Source: Maniola hyperantus
Taxonomy: Eukaryota > Arthropoda > Insecta > Lepidoptera > Nymphalidae
NCBI RefSeq assembly: GCF_902806685.2
Contig: NC_048546.1
Location: forward strand, 8,884,534-8,948,533
Length of the DNA: 64,000 nucleotides
Direction: 5' to 3'
The position numbers and the translations under genes are program-made. The notes beneath the pieces were generated by a model. That model saw nothing but the letters and a program-made list of their open reading frames with translations, was not told the DNA's origin and ran no database searches. Below are positions 33,352 through 44,889 of the stretch, piece by piece; the stretch's first letter is position 1, and every line of letters begins with the position of its first letter.

Positions 33352-33437
33352 ATAGTCCGCCACAGGAGATGGTAATCGGGGTATGAGGTATGCGGGGCAT
33401 TCCCTCCCCGATTGCCATTTCAACCTGCAACCGTAGA
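33352..33437. mobile_element. GTACGCGACAGG-family MITE, internally deleted, diverged
   Basis: TATAGTCCGCCACAGGAGAT at the left and CCGATTGCCATTTCAACCTG at the right are degraded family ends; the GC-rich middle is mostly lost. Confidence 0.5.
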
Positions 33438-33818
33438 ATTAGGGTTTTAAAAATCCCATGGGAACTTTTGGATTTTATACTAGTAAAAAAGTAGGTAAGT
33501 ACCTATCGTAAGCAAGCTATCTCTGTACACGTCAAAATTGGTTAAGCGGATTGGCCTTGGACATACAACAGACAGACAGACACTCTTTCGCATTTGTAAT
33601 CCATACTAATATTATAAATGCGAAAGTGTCTGTCTGTCTGTCTGCTAGCTTTTCACGGCCCAACCGTTTAACCGATTTTGATGAAATTTGGTGCAGAGTT
33701 AGCTTACATCCCGGGGAAGGACATAGGCTACTTTTTATCCCGGAAAATTAAAAAGTTCTCACGGGATTTTTTAAAAACCTGAATCCACGCGGACGAAGTC
33801 GCGGGCATCATCTAGTAT
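33436..33818. repeat. Two family A copies joined 3' end to 3' end
   Basis: A plus-strand copy (33436-33605) meets a minus-strand copy (33600-33818) at ATCCATACTAATATTATAAA. GACAGACAGACAC on one side pairs with GTGTCTGTCTGTC on the other. The minus copy is the best-preserved one in the window (CCGGGGAAGGACATAGGCTA, GAATCCACGCGGACGAAG, GTCGCGGGCATCATCTAG). Confidence 0.75.
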
Positions 33819-33933
33819 TCTATAATATGAATATGAGTCAATTGCTATAAAAGTAGATAGATACCTAGGTACTTCGTACTTAATAGAAATAAGCAAGCTA
33901 ATACCCAAGTAGGTATACCTAGTTTGTCCGTGT

Positions 33934-33938
<5 letters not shown>

Positions 33939-33982
<44 letters not shown>
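33939..33982. repeat. (TA)n microsatellite
   Basis: About 22 uninterrupted TA units, followed by two imperfect copies of an AGTATCAGTAAATAGCTCTG-like unit (33983-34028). Confidence 0.85.
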
Positions 33983-33984
<2 letters not shown>

Positions 33985-34028
33985 TATCAGTAAATAGCTC
34001 TGTATAAGTAGCAGTAAATGGTTCTGTG

Positions 34029-34944
34029 ACATGTCATAAGCGAAAATGCTATCTAATAATAGATGGAACCTTGACCATATGATTTGCACCTTTCCTTTAC
34101 ACAACAGCGCAAATGGTTTTGTAATGGGAATCTCGCCCTTCGCTATGATATTGAATCAATATATCACATGGGGTCCTACGGGTCGTTTGTCCCGCGTCTT
34201 GGTACCACAAAAGATCAGCGGGCGATCGTTTGACTTTTTGTCGTAAGTGGAGAGGCGTAGCGTGTATGTTATAAAAGAAAAGATTGCCGGTAAATCGTGG
34301 GTTATTGTTGGCTGTTTAACGTATGTTAGATGGTTGTTATCCATCGCTCGTTATAACGAAGTGTCCGTATTCAATTTACGATGCTCCAAGTCGTCACGCA
34401 ACTGTCGGGGCTAAGGTTGCCAACTGTTCAGGAAATCCAGGATTGTCCCGGTCATTTTCCTTACATATAACGAAGTTTCAAAACTTTGATTAGAATATAC
34501 CATAACAGCAATCAGTTTTTGTTGCATTCGTTAGGGATATTGTGACTAATTTCTTATTTTTATGTATTTTTGGAATAAGCTGCTTACATAGGTTCAATTT
34601 CTATTGAACTTTTGCCATACTGAAAATCGAGTCACAATTGACCGATAATGTAGTTTGCCAGTTTGACTCTACCAGTTCTCTCGACTTTTAGGGCACAACA
34701 CACCGGCAGAGTGAGCTGGATTCGAGGCACGGCGTCTTCTTTGATAGCAATTAAAACTAACCTTTATTTACTTTCGCACAGCGGTGTCCTTCTTGTTTTG
34801 TTTCTATTACACCAATTTCAAATTTCAAGCTTTACCGGCATTAAAATTTGAAGTTAAGTTGTTATCAAAAAATCTTGACTCTCTGGCAAGTGGAGTGGAG
34901 CCTTTTTTATAAACGGTAGCCCTAAATTACATCTTAATCTAAAT
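34029..34944. other. No gene seen
   Basis: Mixed-composition DNA. Frames at 34046-34246 and 34156-34344 lie on opposite strands with no recognisable product. Confidence 0.4.
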
Positions 34945-35155
34945 GTATAAAACGAAAAGGTGACTGACTGACTGATCTATCAACGCACAGCTCAAACTAC
35001 TGGACGGATCGGGCTGAAATTTGGCACGCAGATAGCGAATATGACGTAGAAATCCGCTAAGATTTTTGAAAATACAACCCGTATGGGGGTAAAATAAGGG
35101 TTTGGAATTTGTGTTGTCCACGCGGACGAAGTTGCGGGCATAAGCTATTGTTAAA
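34945..35155 (+). repeat. Repeat family B copy
   Basis: TATAAAACGAAAAGGTGACT start, GATCTATCAACGCACAG, GGACGGATCGGGCTGAAAT, GTTGTCCACGCGGACGAAGT, end GGCATAAGCTA. Confidence 0.75.
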
Positions 35156-35775
35156 TTAAATTCAAGTTTTATTTTGAGAAGTTTTATTTTGAATAGGTAG
35201 GTGTGGTTTACCCTTGTACCTACGTGTAGGGGAATGATTTTATTTATCGAGAGAAAATATTCCGCGACAGACATCTGGCGATCTGGGTAGTGGTTACCCT
35301 AGTCGAGATGATAGTGCGTAGGTTCTGATGTGGGTCAGTCGCCTGCCTTCATGATTCAAGACCTCTGCTTTACTGCTATAATGAGTTATTGTTTTGTTGA
35401 ATGCAGAAAATTACATACACAACTGCGTTACGTACATCTAAATTGATTGTTAGAACAGACTAGCTAGGAAAATACAGTCCAATTGAAAAGATTACCAAAT
35501 ATTATTATTATCTTATTGAACTTTGAAGTTATCTGCACAGAGGTATGTCGGTTTTACTTTTAACGTTCTTTTACGTAATAGGGTTATATTGATGATATTC
35601 ATTCGATTAAAGATTAACTTAACATTGATTGATTAAGACATCCTCCAGGTAAATTCTTAGGCCGTGTCCTCTAATGAGAAATGACTTCCTTAGCGCCTAG
35701 TGCCTAGCAATACTACGCGGGTAGGATAAATAGGTATCCACTTCTTAGGCTTTAATAAAAAATACGTTTTGTACT
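35156..35775. other. No gene seen
   Basis: AT-rich DNA without a recognisable feature. Confidence 0.4.
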
Positions 35776-35900
35776 TTCAGTAGCTCAACGGTAATGAGAC
35801 GGACTGAACTTCTAAAAGAAGAAAAGTTGGAAGTCCCTTTGTTTGGATTATTGTCACACCCTTCACGAAAGAAGAGAGTGAAATAATAATAATCCTAGCT
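35776..35900 (+). mobile_element. tRNA-headed SINE fragment, degraded
   Basis: A-box TAGCTCAACGG at 35781-35791, identical to that of the SINE at 53826, followed by GAGACGGACTGAACTTCT and GGATTATTGTCACACCC. The B box is not intact. Confidence 0.5.
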
Positions 35901-35951
35901 ATATTACTAGAAAGTTTGGACAAGATCTGAGCACATGACGTGTGAAGGTGG

Positions 35952-36092
35952 ATTTAGACCAAGCGAGTGAATGCTCGCTTTATCTCCACTCTGTGAAATT
36001 CTCTTTGAGAAACAGCCAGCTCTGTCTCTGTTTATCGAAAGTGAATTTGAGAGAGTGGAGATAGAGCGAGATTTACTCGTCTGCTCTAAATA
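35952..36092. mobile_element. Foldback MITE, 141 bp
   Basis: ATTTAGACCAAGCGAGTGAA then CTCGCTTTATCTCCACTCTG pairs along about 56 bp with the right arm GAGAGTGGAGATAGAGCGAG then ATTTACTCGTCTGCTCTAAA. Spacer is only about 30 bp. Confidence 0.7.
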
Positions 36093-36229
36093 ACAAATAA
36101 TTCTTCCATATAATTAAGGGAACTATCAAACGAAGTGAAGATTTAGTCACATTATTCAAATAAAACCATTTGAGTTACATTAATAAATAATTCAACATAT
36201 AAAATTATCGAACAACTGGCGCGTAATAA

Positions 36230-36560
36230 TTTATCTTTTATATTTTCGTTATCACGATGGTTCATCGCGCGTAAAACGATTCCCTGGTTGATTTCCATTA
36301 TGTTATTAATTTTTGTAATTTCGGTACCTAATCTCCGGCGACAGGGCCGATACCCGAGCGACACTTATCTCGACGGCGGCGGACACGTATAATCCATTAA
36401 GTCGTCATTTCCACGCCGCTGATCATTCCTCAACCACGCGTCAATCCCGCCCCCGAACGAGGCTCGCCGTATTGTTCGCTACTGCTTCATCACTCCTTTA
36501 CGAACTAGACTTCCTTCGTACTACCAGAGACGACTGTGCATTTTCTGAGGATATATTAGA
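36230..36560. other. GC-richer island without recognisable repeats
   Basis: Includes TCTCCGGCGACAGGGCCGAT and TCGACGGCGGCGGACACG. No convincing coding frame. A candidate conserved regulatory block upstream of Tollo. Confidence 0.25.
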
Positions 36561-38351
36561 TAAATTAAATTAGCGTCGTATTTCTCAGTCGTGATCCATT
36601 TCCTTTAAACACATAATGGTATGAGTTTTCTTGGGATAATAATGCTATGGGTTCCCGCTTCCCAGATCCTTTTGCACACAACTCGACTAAGAAAACGAAA
36701 TTTTAGGTTTTCTTTTTACAGCTGTTAATAACCGGGTGACCTGTTAAAAACTTAACGGGCTTTTGAGACACGCAGGAAATGAAAAGGCCAAATTCATGAC
36801 AAAAGTCCAAAGTCGGTCACCAGTCGCTGACTTGGGTCAACGTTGCTTAACAATAGCAATCCATTGATAGGCGCTGTCGCAATAAGGCCACAAGTCTTTA
36901 TGAATTTCACCATTAATAATTAGTTACATTAAGTATTATATTGCTAACAGGTTACTAATTTCCACTTCTCTGAATTCATGAAGGAAGACAATGCGCTAGA
37001 AATTTGAAAATTATAAATGGCCTAATATGGTCTATATGTATCTACTGTATCTGCAAACGAAGCGACCACGACCACTCGATCAAGCTAACTAGAATAATTT
37101 TAATTTTCCCTTTAATAAAACGTGGACGATGAATTGAAAAGAATTAATTTACAATTCATTTACCCCTAGGTATCGTTAACTGTCACAAGATCTATCTTGT
37201 AGACGTGAAAATGTATAATATTCACTTCAATCAATGGATTTATTCAACAAAAATTTGTGATGAAAACGTTGTTTGTATGATTCATCAATGACACAAGATC
37301 GTATGGTTGATATCTCTTTTTTAAGGATGAGGCCGAGAATTGTAAATTGTTTCATTCATACATCAATCATTGAGAAAATCCAGAAAATCGTTATTTATCG
37401 ACTTCATCATGGTAACATTTATTTTCAAGTTTTCAATGAACATCTTTCGTTCAACTCTTAGTCTATGCCTGTAAAACCCGAAGAATCTATTTGAGCTCTA
37501 AAATAAATGTTATAACGTCGATGTTTCAATACTACAGAACTTCCAACCCAAACGGCTAATGAACTAGTTTGTTATCTAATCGGGTACACCGTCGACCTAT
37601 TAATAAATTCCCACGTAATTTTCTAATTAACATCCTGCTCGTAAGCCTATGTAGAAGTAACAATTAAAATTACTGGTTAAAGATTTTGACGCTACTCGAC
37701 TCTTACTTTAACTAATTAATGTTCTTTTTGTTACAGGTACCTACCCTAATGTTATAAATAATAATATAAGAGAAGTTCTAATGGGTAATGTATTAGCAAA
37801 AACAAATATTATTAACTTTAATGAGTTATTGCGTAGTTACTTGATAGGTGCTTGAAGCCTTTGAGTACTAATCTGGAGATTCAACCCGCCTGGAATCGTC
37901 ATCGCGAGCTTCTGATATATTATGTACCGATTTAGCCAGAGATCTTGTCATCGACCCACATGGACACTGCTCACTAAAAAAAATAACGTGTTGCTACGAC
38001 GCAATATACGGAAAAGTATTTAAATTGATTATTATTTAACCAATTTTTTCTACAGAATTAGCTTTTGCGGCAAGGAACCCATTCATTAGAATAATCGCGT
38101 CGGTCTATGATTGAAGCAGTTTGTAGAACAACATTTTATATTAAAGGCATAATCGCTGCAGCTTTAATGCGTAATTCCATTAAGTGTGTTTTGTTAGCGA
38201 TTTACAAACTTCATCGGGGTACTTGTGTAGCGTGTCAATTGGGGAGATTTTACACGTGAGCAGAGACCTTAGTAGTGCATCGTGTGGGCTATTATGATTC
38301 ATTACTCTCGGAATCGGTTTCAAAAATAATACCATCTAAAATAATACTACG
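36561..38351. other. No gene seen
   Basis: AT-rich DNA, no recognisable repeat or coding stretch. The plus frame at 37273-37461 has no domain. Confidence 0.4.
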
Positions 38352-38506
38352 TATAGTACGCGACAGGTCGAGAAGCTAATCGTGGAGAGAACGCCCCGCA
38401 TACCCGCACAGCCCCCGCGTTAACGAGGTGCGGGTGAGCGCAGGTGACGTGCGGGTGTGCGGGGCGTTCCCTACCTGATTTTCAACTCAACCTGTCGCGT
38501 ATTATA
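38352..38506. mobile_element. GTACGCGACAGG-family MITE, full copy
   Basis: Left end TATAGTACGCGACAGGTCGA; right end TCAACCTGTCGCGTATTATA; inner GC-rich arms ACGCCCCGCATACCCGCAC and GTGCGGGTGTGCGGGGCGT also pair. The whole 155 bp is largely self-complementary. Confidence 0.75.
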
Positions 38507-38604
38507 CCTATATGAGTGGTAGATATATATTTGACTATTCGAAAGTACCTACATGTAAAAGTTTAATTGTAAAAAATATATATATTTATTTATTTATGTT
38601 AATA

Positions 38605-38795
38605 CCAACGTTGTTTAATATGTAAAAAGAAAAGTCCTGACTCACTGACTGACTCATCCAAGCCCAGCCCATACTCTTGGACCTAGAAAGTTAAAACTTT
38701 GCATAAAGGTTGCCTTTATAATGTAGATAAAGCTGAAATAAAGCTGGATGTTTCAAAATTCCCACGGGAAAGAAACCACGGGTGGTCGCTAGTTA
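38605..38795 (-). repeat. Repeat family C copy
   Basis: Plus strand reads TCCTGACTCACTGACTGACT, CTTGGACCTAGAAAGTTAAA, AACTTTGCATAAAGGTTGCC and ends CACGGGTGGTCGCTAGTT. Copies in the other orientation lie at 3490 and 18985. Confidence 0.6.
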
Positions 38796-38799
38796 AAAA

Positions 38800-38878
38800 G
38801 AGCGCGGGTGACGTGCATGTGTGTGGGGTGTCCCCCGCCTCATACCCCGATTGTCATTTCGATCTGTCGCAGACTATA
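38800..38878. mobile_element. GTACGCGACAGG-family MITE, right half
   Basis: AGCGCGGGTGACGTGCATG through CATACCCCGATTGTCATTTC to GATCTGTCGCAGACTATA. The left half is missing; it abuts the family C repeat. Confidence 0.6.
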
Positions 38879-39065
38879 CAAAGTTGGTATTAACAAATAT
38901 GAATTGTAAGCGATCTCGATTAACGAATTGCAATAGCGCCGGTGATCAGAACACGGGCAATTTGGCGCACGGAGTTAGTCGAGCGTCCCGACACCTGGCG
39001 AGCTATGGGGTGCCACTTGTACTAGTGATAAATGGAGCCGACTGTGTTATTTAATGTTTAATTAT

Positions 39066-39482
39066 AATTTAATATTTCATACATGCTTTTATACAAAACG
39101 GCTACATGATTATCAACAGGGCTTTTAGTCTTAAAATAAATTCACAAAATCCTCAATAGCTCAACGGTTAAGACCCATTACGCATGGTCGACTAGTTGCC
39201 CGGCAATTCGGTTGACGGCGACAGAATCTGTGATTTGTATGGAAGTCGCCGTGTCTACCCACGGAGTCGCTGCAACTCCGTGCGTAGACTCAGTAACTTC
39301 CATATAAGTTACAGCTATTCTTGAGTTGCCCGTCGACTGAAATGCCGGGCAACTATCGACCGTGCGTAATGGGTATTTGCCGTTGAGCTATTGATGCTTT
39401 TGTGAATTAATTTTTTGACCAAAAGCCCTGTTGTAGATCATGTAGCCGTTTTGTATAAAAGCACGTATGAAATATTAAATTA
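39066..39482. repeat. Long near-continuous hairpin, about 415 bp
   Basis: From TTTAATATTTCATACATGC on the left to GCACGTATGAAATATTAAA on the right the two halves are complementary almost without gap, down to a centre at about 39271 (ACGGAGT - CGCTGC - AACTCCGT). Pairing blocks include TTATACAAAACGGCTACATG, ACAGGGCTTTT, AATAGCTCAACGG, ACCCATTACGCA and TTGCCCGGCA. Each arm carries TAGCTCAACGG (39157-39167; reverse at 39380-39390), the A-box motif of the SINE at 53826. No ORF of note. Confidence 0.85.
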
Positions 39483-39499
39483 TTTAAACACAAACTTTA

Positions 39500-39755
39500 C
39501 AACTTTACAAAAAAAAAGTGTGCTGTTCTAATAATACGAGCTGAAATTGTGCCAATATTTTCACCATTCGACTCCATCCCATCCAATGTTCCACTAGGAG
39601 GTGCAACGTGGCTGCCAATGGGACCGGTTAGATTACGCATTGTCGCGGTACAATTAGAAACTGTCGTGGGCCCACTCGCTCACTTTGTTACTCGCGAACA
39701 ATCGTACGCATCTGCGCCTCTACCTACAATTTGTGGCCATATCGTTTAAATTAAG
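39500..39755. other. Open region without a recognised gene
   Basis: The plus frame 39549-39749 (66 codons) starts with an ATG-less alternative codon and has no domain. GC is slightly above the flanks. Confidence 0.3.
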
Positions 39756-39756
39756 G

Positions 39757-40256
39757 CCCAAAGCACACACGATACTTTCAGGATCAACAGTAGATTTTGA
39801 TCACTCATTGGGACCGATTCTCTTGTACACAATCTCTAAACTAAACTAAACTAAAACGACACAACTAAATCTATTGCTATGCGGAAAAGGATAGCACATA
39901 GATTTAGACTTATTAATTTAGTTTTGTTTATAAATTGTGTACAAGAGAATCGGTCCCAATGAGTGATCAAAATTTAAATATGCAGTACTGCCAATACGTT
40001 CATTAGTATCAGAAGCTATACAGCGACTGCACTTCGCATGCACTCAAACTTCAACCGCAGCGATTTAGTGAGACCATGGCATCTGTCATTTTAATGACAC
40101 GATCAAAAGACAAACCACCAATATGCGATACACCTTAGAAGCAGTCGAAAAATGCGCCTTTTCGTAACTGCTATCGATCGCTAGTAGAATAGATACATTC
40201 GGAAAATCGCTAACCGCCGACGCTAAAATTATCATGTGTGCTACAGCCCTAATAAG
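39757..40256. mobile_element. Probable 0.5-kb TIR element carrying a nested hairpin
   Basis: AGGCCCAAAGCACACACGAT at the left and ATCATGTGTGCTACAGCCCT at the right are imperfect terminal inverted repeats. The interior holds GCGATTTTCCG-type sequence near the right end and the separate 180-bp inverted-repeat element. Confidence 0.5.
39794..39973. mobile_element. Inverted-repeat element, 180 bp with perfect 40-bp arms
   Basis: 39794-39833 and 39934-39973 are exact reverse complements (core CATTGGGACCGATTCTCTTG). Further pairing inside: AACTAAATCTATTGCTAT with ATAGCACATAGATTTAG. Perfect arms imply a recent insertion or recent correction between arms. Confidence 0.85.
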
Positions 40257-40989
40257 AGTTTTAATTTTCTTATCAAATTAATCTTTAATCAAATTATACT
40301 CTTAGTGGCTTAATCTTCAGAACTCTACAAAAAACGTGTCAATATTGTACTTCGTAACGGAGTCTAGCAATTTTGCTTGAAGAGTTGTCAGTAAGTATTA
40401 TTCGTATTGTCTATTGTATGAATCGATCGTTCGTGCTGACTAATGGTACATGATTGATTGAACGAGTCATTCCCTGCGAGACATCAAATAGTTACATGCG
40501 ATAAAAATTTGTTTCACTATTTTTTTTACTAGTCATCGTTTGCGACTGTTTCCGGCTCTATTTTGTGATAAAAGCTCTAGGTTATGCTAATGATAATGAG
40601 TTGCCTCATGAGTTGATTCATACAATCAGTTACTAGTTACTTTTTAAAAACAGTCCTTTCTAGAACAAGCTAATTAAATAGCTACGCTACCAAGTTAACC
40701 GTATTTCATTTAGCCGATGATAAAAAGTAAATGTAATCATTTTCATTCCCAGATATGTTATTTGCTTTAAAGTGCATATGATAAAGTTCAGAACACACGA
40801 CTGCTGTTAATTACTGCTACATTGCATTACTAAGTCTCGATAAAACGCAGATAATAAAAATTATGCTCGATTTGCGTATCGAATGAATTCAGTCGCACTT
40901 ATCGGCTTTTACCCGCAAGTTTCAAACAAGGTAGAGACTCGCACAGATACATATGATTACGGTATAAAATAGGAATTCCTTGCACAACG
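40257..40989. other. No gene seen
   Basis: AT-rich DNA; TATAAAATAG at about 40972 is TATA-like but nothing downstream supports a gene. Confidence 0.4.
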
Positions 40990-41200
40990 TTGCTATCCCG
41001 CGTTATCGGGCATTCCGACTGTGCGTCACGTAGGGGCTCGTACAACATTTGCGGCACAATTATAAACGGAAGAACGTTATTGTGTAGAATTTCGTATAGA
41101 GGTTCGACCCATCCCCCGTCGAGCGGTACGTGCTCCCACTAAGAAAAATGTAACAGGCATCTTAGAAATTTCAATTGCAACCTTTGTTGTATTCGCACAC
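40990..41200. other. GC-richer island without recognisable repeats
   Basis: Includes GCTATCCCGCGTTATCGGGC, itself a short imperfect palindrome. No coding frame. Candidate regulatory block. Confidence 0.2.
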
Positions 41201-41417
41201 AATTCTTCCAATTTGTTCGGTCTGCCGTCAATGAGTCGTTCGGGATGTTATTGGCATACCATTTGGTTTGCTTCTTGATTAAATTCTTCTTTTCTCTTAT
41301 TTATTACATTTACAGGTTCAAAAATCCATAAATTACCAATAAATGTTCATGGACACTGGTCGGGCGCAAATGGCATTTTTTAATAAAACGTTGAAAGAAG
41401 CTTTATGTCATAGATAG

Positions 41418-41580
41418 GTATTACGCGTCAGGTTGAAATGGCAATCAGAGAGGGAACGCCCCGCACACCCCCACAGCCCCCGCGTTAACCCGGTGCGGGC
41501 GAGCGCGGGTGACCTGCGTGTGTGCCGGGTGTCCCCCCGCCTCATACCTCGATTGCCGTCTCAACCTGTCGTGAACTATA
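41418..41580. mobile_element. GTACGCGACAGG-family MITE, full copy, diverged ends
   Basis: GTATTACGCGTCAGGTTGAA at the left, GTCTCAACCTGTCGTGAACT then ATA at the right; middle CAGCCCCCGCGTTAACCCGG then TGCGGGCGAGCGCGGGTGAC is the shared GC-rich core. Confidence 0.7.
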
Positions 41581-42967
41581 AGGTTTACAAATATAAGAAG
41601 ACATCATAGAAATCCTAATAGAAGACGTCTTATAGGTACCTAACCAAAGTTTCTTTATTCTGTGTTCAGCGAAATGGCCTGTGATTTGGATGTTAAAAAT
41701 CGTTCTTAAGCTTGCCGTGGCTATTAACGACCACTAATTCATCGCCCATAAAAAGTTCGCAAACAAGTTTGACTGGCTCTTCTTCCACTATAAATATCAG
41801 GCGTAGTACATAGGAGACAATAATGCACACACCATGAAAGATTAATATAAAACTTTTACGATACAGTGTACCTACACAAACAGACCGTTGGCCTAATGAA
41901 ATATGGCAACGTGTTCTTTCCCTGATAAAATTTCCAGTGTCGGTGTTTTATTGCGAGTCGGCCAGATAATTCAAGTCGGCCAGCGGAATAATTTACATGG
42001 TGGCCCTTTACGGTTTTAGGCTCGGCTACCGCGTTTTTACAATTCGTTCGTTGCGTAAAACGCTTGTCTCCACCAAAGGGATCCTGTGTCTCGGAATATT
42101 GCATCATCGCTGTTAGTTTTACTACGTTGACAAGGTTGCCTTTACACTAGGTACGGGCCCCGTTGCGTAGTATAACTCTACGTTTTTACCTACCTTTAGC
42201 ATACCTTTTTAGCGTTTAAACTATCGTGAGTAATTTCCATTATATAGAATATCTCTCACCCGGCTATACTCATGTGTTTAGTCGACGTTAGCCCGACTAG
42301 TTAGTTATAGGTACCTATATGAAACCCACCAAAGGGATTGTTTTATTTTAATAGTTAAGCTCATCTAAGTTCACGGTTTTCACCTGCATCCCTTAGCCTT
42401 ACTACACATTCTTGCGTATCACGGCTCTAAGTACGGAGTATTTTTTTTGCGATATGATTTTTCCGTAGCCTGCGTTGCACTTTATTTCTGTATGTTACCT
42501 TTATTAAATAGTTTTCTCGGAGAACACAGTTTAAAACATGAAATTTAAAAGACAGCCGGAACTAAAGTTGTAATAGGACTTTATTAAATATTTTCTGCGT
42601 TGCTGCGGGCCATTGTGGAGTTCATAATAGAGCAATATCTCCACAAAAAGTGTGCGAGTAGGTAGGTACATTGAATGGTGGCCAAAATTCACGGCACTCG
42701 GATCACGTGTCAATCAGCCTTACTTCGCTACAAAGTGTGCTAAGATAGAAACTGAATGTTTTGGCGAGACGTACATGTATATTATGATTATGAAGAAAAT
42801 CCGCCGCTGCGTAAAAAAGATAGCGTTGAAACAAAGTTCTTGGTAATTAGGTATATTACAATTGCTATCAATTAATTTCTTAATGACAAAGTATCTGGAA
42901 GCATTCTGCTCTGCTTTTAGCTGCCCACGATAAAGAATAACGATAATGATATATTGTAATTATTAAT
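41581..42967. other. No gene seen
   Basis: Intergenic DNA. Minus frame 41856-42107 and plus frame 42652-42846 have no recognisable product and weak coding character. Confidence 0.35.
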
Positions 42968-42974
42968 GTAGGTA

Positions 42975-43245
42975 ATGACCGATACTTCGTCCGCGTGGAT
43001 TTATGTTTCAAAAAACTCTTATATTTTTCGGGATAAAAGGTAACCTATATCCATAACTATATGGGATGCATCTCTGTAACAAATAGATGATGCACACCAC
43101 TTCATTCTTGTGAAATTAGGTATTTAAAAATCTCGTGAGAACTTTTTGATTTTCCGGGATGAAGAGTAGCCAGTATGCAAGCTATCTCTGTACCAAACGT
43201 CAAAATCGGTTAATGGGATGGTTTTACTCATTTTAGTAGATTCTA
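42975..43245 (+). repeat. Two partial family A copies in tandem
   Basis: The first runs from CTTCGTCCGCGTGGATTTAT to about 43090. The second restarts at AAAATCTCGTGAGAACTTTT and runs through GCAAGCTATCTCTGTACC to CAAAATCGGTTAATGGGATG. Confidence 0.6.
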
Positions 43246-43267
43246 TTTAGTGAACCTGTCATGGCCT

Positions 43268-43856
43268 CTTTTTTACCCGACTACGGCAAAGCTAAAAGGA
43301 AGGGTTATGATTTTTAGTAAACCTAGATAAAATAAATGATTTTGTGTATTGAACCCATGGTGAACGATTGCGGTCATACTTTTTGTACAGCGCTCAGAAT
43401 GTAGAGTCAGCTTCGATCTTTATTCCATTCAGTGTTATGTAATGTTATTCATGTCGTTCGTAGCCAGTTTCGTGGATAACAATAGCTTCCACACAAAAAT
43501 GGTTAATCCCCAACTGTATGAACATTTGGGTTTGTGTATTTGGTGTCTAAAATTGCTATTACTGGAACGGACTTCCAACGATACAATAATCTAAGTTGTG
43601 TATTTATTTTTTCCAATATAATTGATCTGATGAATTTTAAAGCTACAGATTTTATTTTTAATAATAATTGTAATTTAAAAAAAAAATGTGAATGTACCAG
43701 TGCAATATTTTGGATGCTTTTATATATTGCGGTTGAGCTTCGCTTACATATTTTTAGCTTTAATTTGTGCTTGTTCTTGAGGCTCGTATGCATCCTAAGG
43801 TTCTTGCAGTCATGCCATTTTACAGCCAAGTTACGGAACCCTAAAAAATATATTTG
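43268..43856. repeat. Probable old interspersed element
   Basis: TTTTTACCCGACTACGGCAA and AAGGAAGGGTTATGATTTTT at the left and TTACGGAACCCTAAAAAATA at the right are ends I associate with common lepidopteran repeats. Between them both strands are open for over 100 codons (43503-43919 minus, 43534-43857 plus) with no known domain. Confidence 0.35.
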
Positions 43857-44889
43857 AATAGCATAATCAAATCCTAGAAATAGGGGCGTGCTTAAAATCA
43901 TTTCATACACCCCTAGCAAGTAGTAAAAGGGTAAAAACTAGTTCAATATCATCAATTAGCTATATTCATGCGGTACGATAGCTCCCATAGTGCAAGCCCT
44001 GCATTGTTACTGTACGACACGCTTTGAAACCCGACCTGAGTGTTGGATTCTTTTGTTGGCGCATCATTTGAATAATACATTAAAATGATAGGTACGGCCT
44101 TTTGATATTTATGAAAAGTGGGCCGTTAAGGGTAACTTGAGATAGGTTATTAATTTATTATGCAGTTGGGTGCTAGTAACAATAGCCTACCTTTCCACTA
44201 GCGCCTTGCCAGGATGTGTAGTGGAAGTGGAGGATGTTTATGAAACTCACTAAGCTCAGAGTAAAATATCGTAGATTTCAAAAGCTTTGGTGAAAAAGAG
44301 TTCAACTAGTTCACATTACAGTTTCAACTATGTAGTGAGGTAATATTTAGGTAGGTACAAACTCGTAATGTTCTCATATTATGTTCACAAATCATGTTTA
44401 CCACGGCATCACAAATAATCTTTCACTGCGAAGATGACACCCGAAGCGTTTAAAGCATTCATAAATTTCGGACAACAAAGGAGTTGAAAAACCATTTAAG
44501 GAAGATACGCGGATTCGACCGCATTACGTTAGTGATATGGTAATGCGATTGTTTGCGATAAATTAAACTGCAGAACCCAGCACACAGCGCGCAGCGGGAC
44601 GCCGCGACGCCCGCGCACTTTCATTCTACACAGATTGACAATTAGTGTACAGTTCAGAAACAAGTGTAGGTTCTTGTGTACGTTGGGCCAAAATTAAGTT
44701 AGCATGGTAACAAAAATAGGTTAGGTCAACGGGTACAGAGCCAGCTGGCTAAAGTTTAAGTTGTGTTGACCCAGCGCGAACACAACTTAAACACATGGAT
44801 CCAACGCGTATAGTTTAATATATAGTAGGCCGGTATGCTTAGGTAAAGTAAATATAACTGGTCACCAAATAATACTCTAAATAATAAAC
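43857..44889. other. No gene seen; one short hairpin
   Basis: At 44754-44792 GTTTAAGTTGTGTTG pairs with AACACAACTTAAAC. A small GC-rich patch at 44575-44625 (GCGCGCAGCGGGACGCCGCG) has no repeat assignment. Confidence 0.4.

Noticed and set aside
33939..33982. (TA)22 tract as a replication origin or cruciform site
   Set aside because: Ordinary microsatellite; nothing around it supports a special role.
43503..43919. 138-codon minus-strand ORF, the longest besides Tollo
   Set aside because: Low-complexity, Lys/Leu-rich, no domain, open on both strands, and inside a probable repeat.
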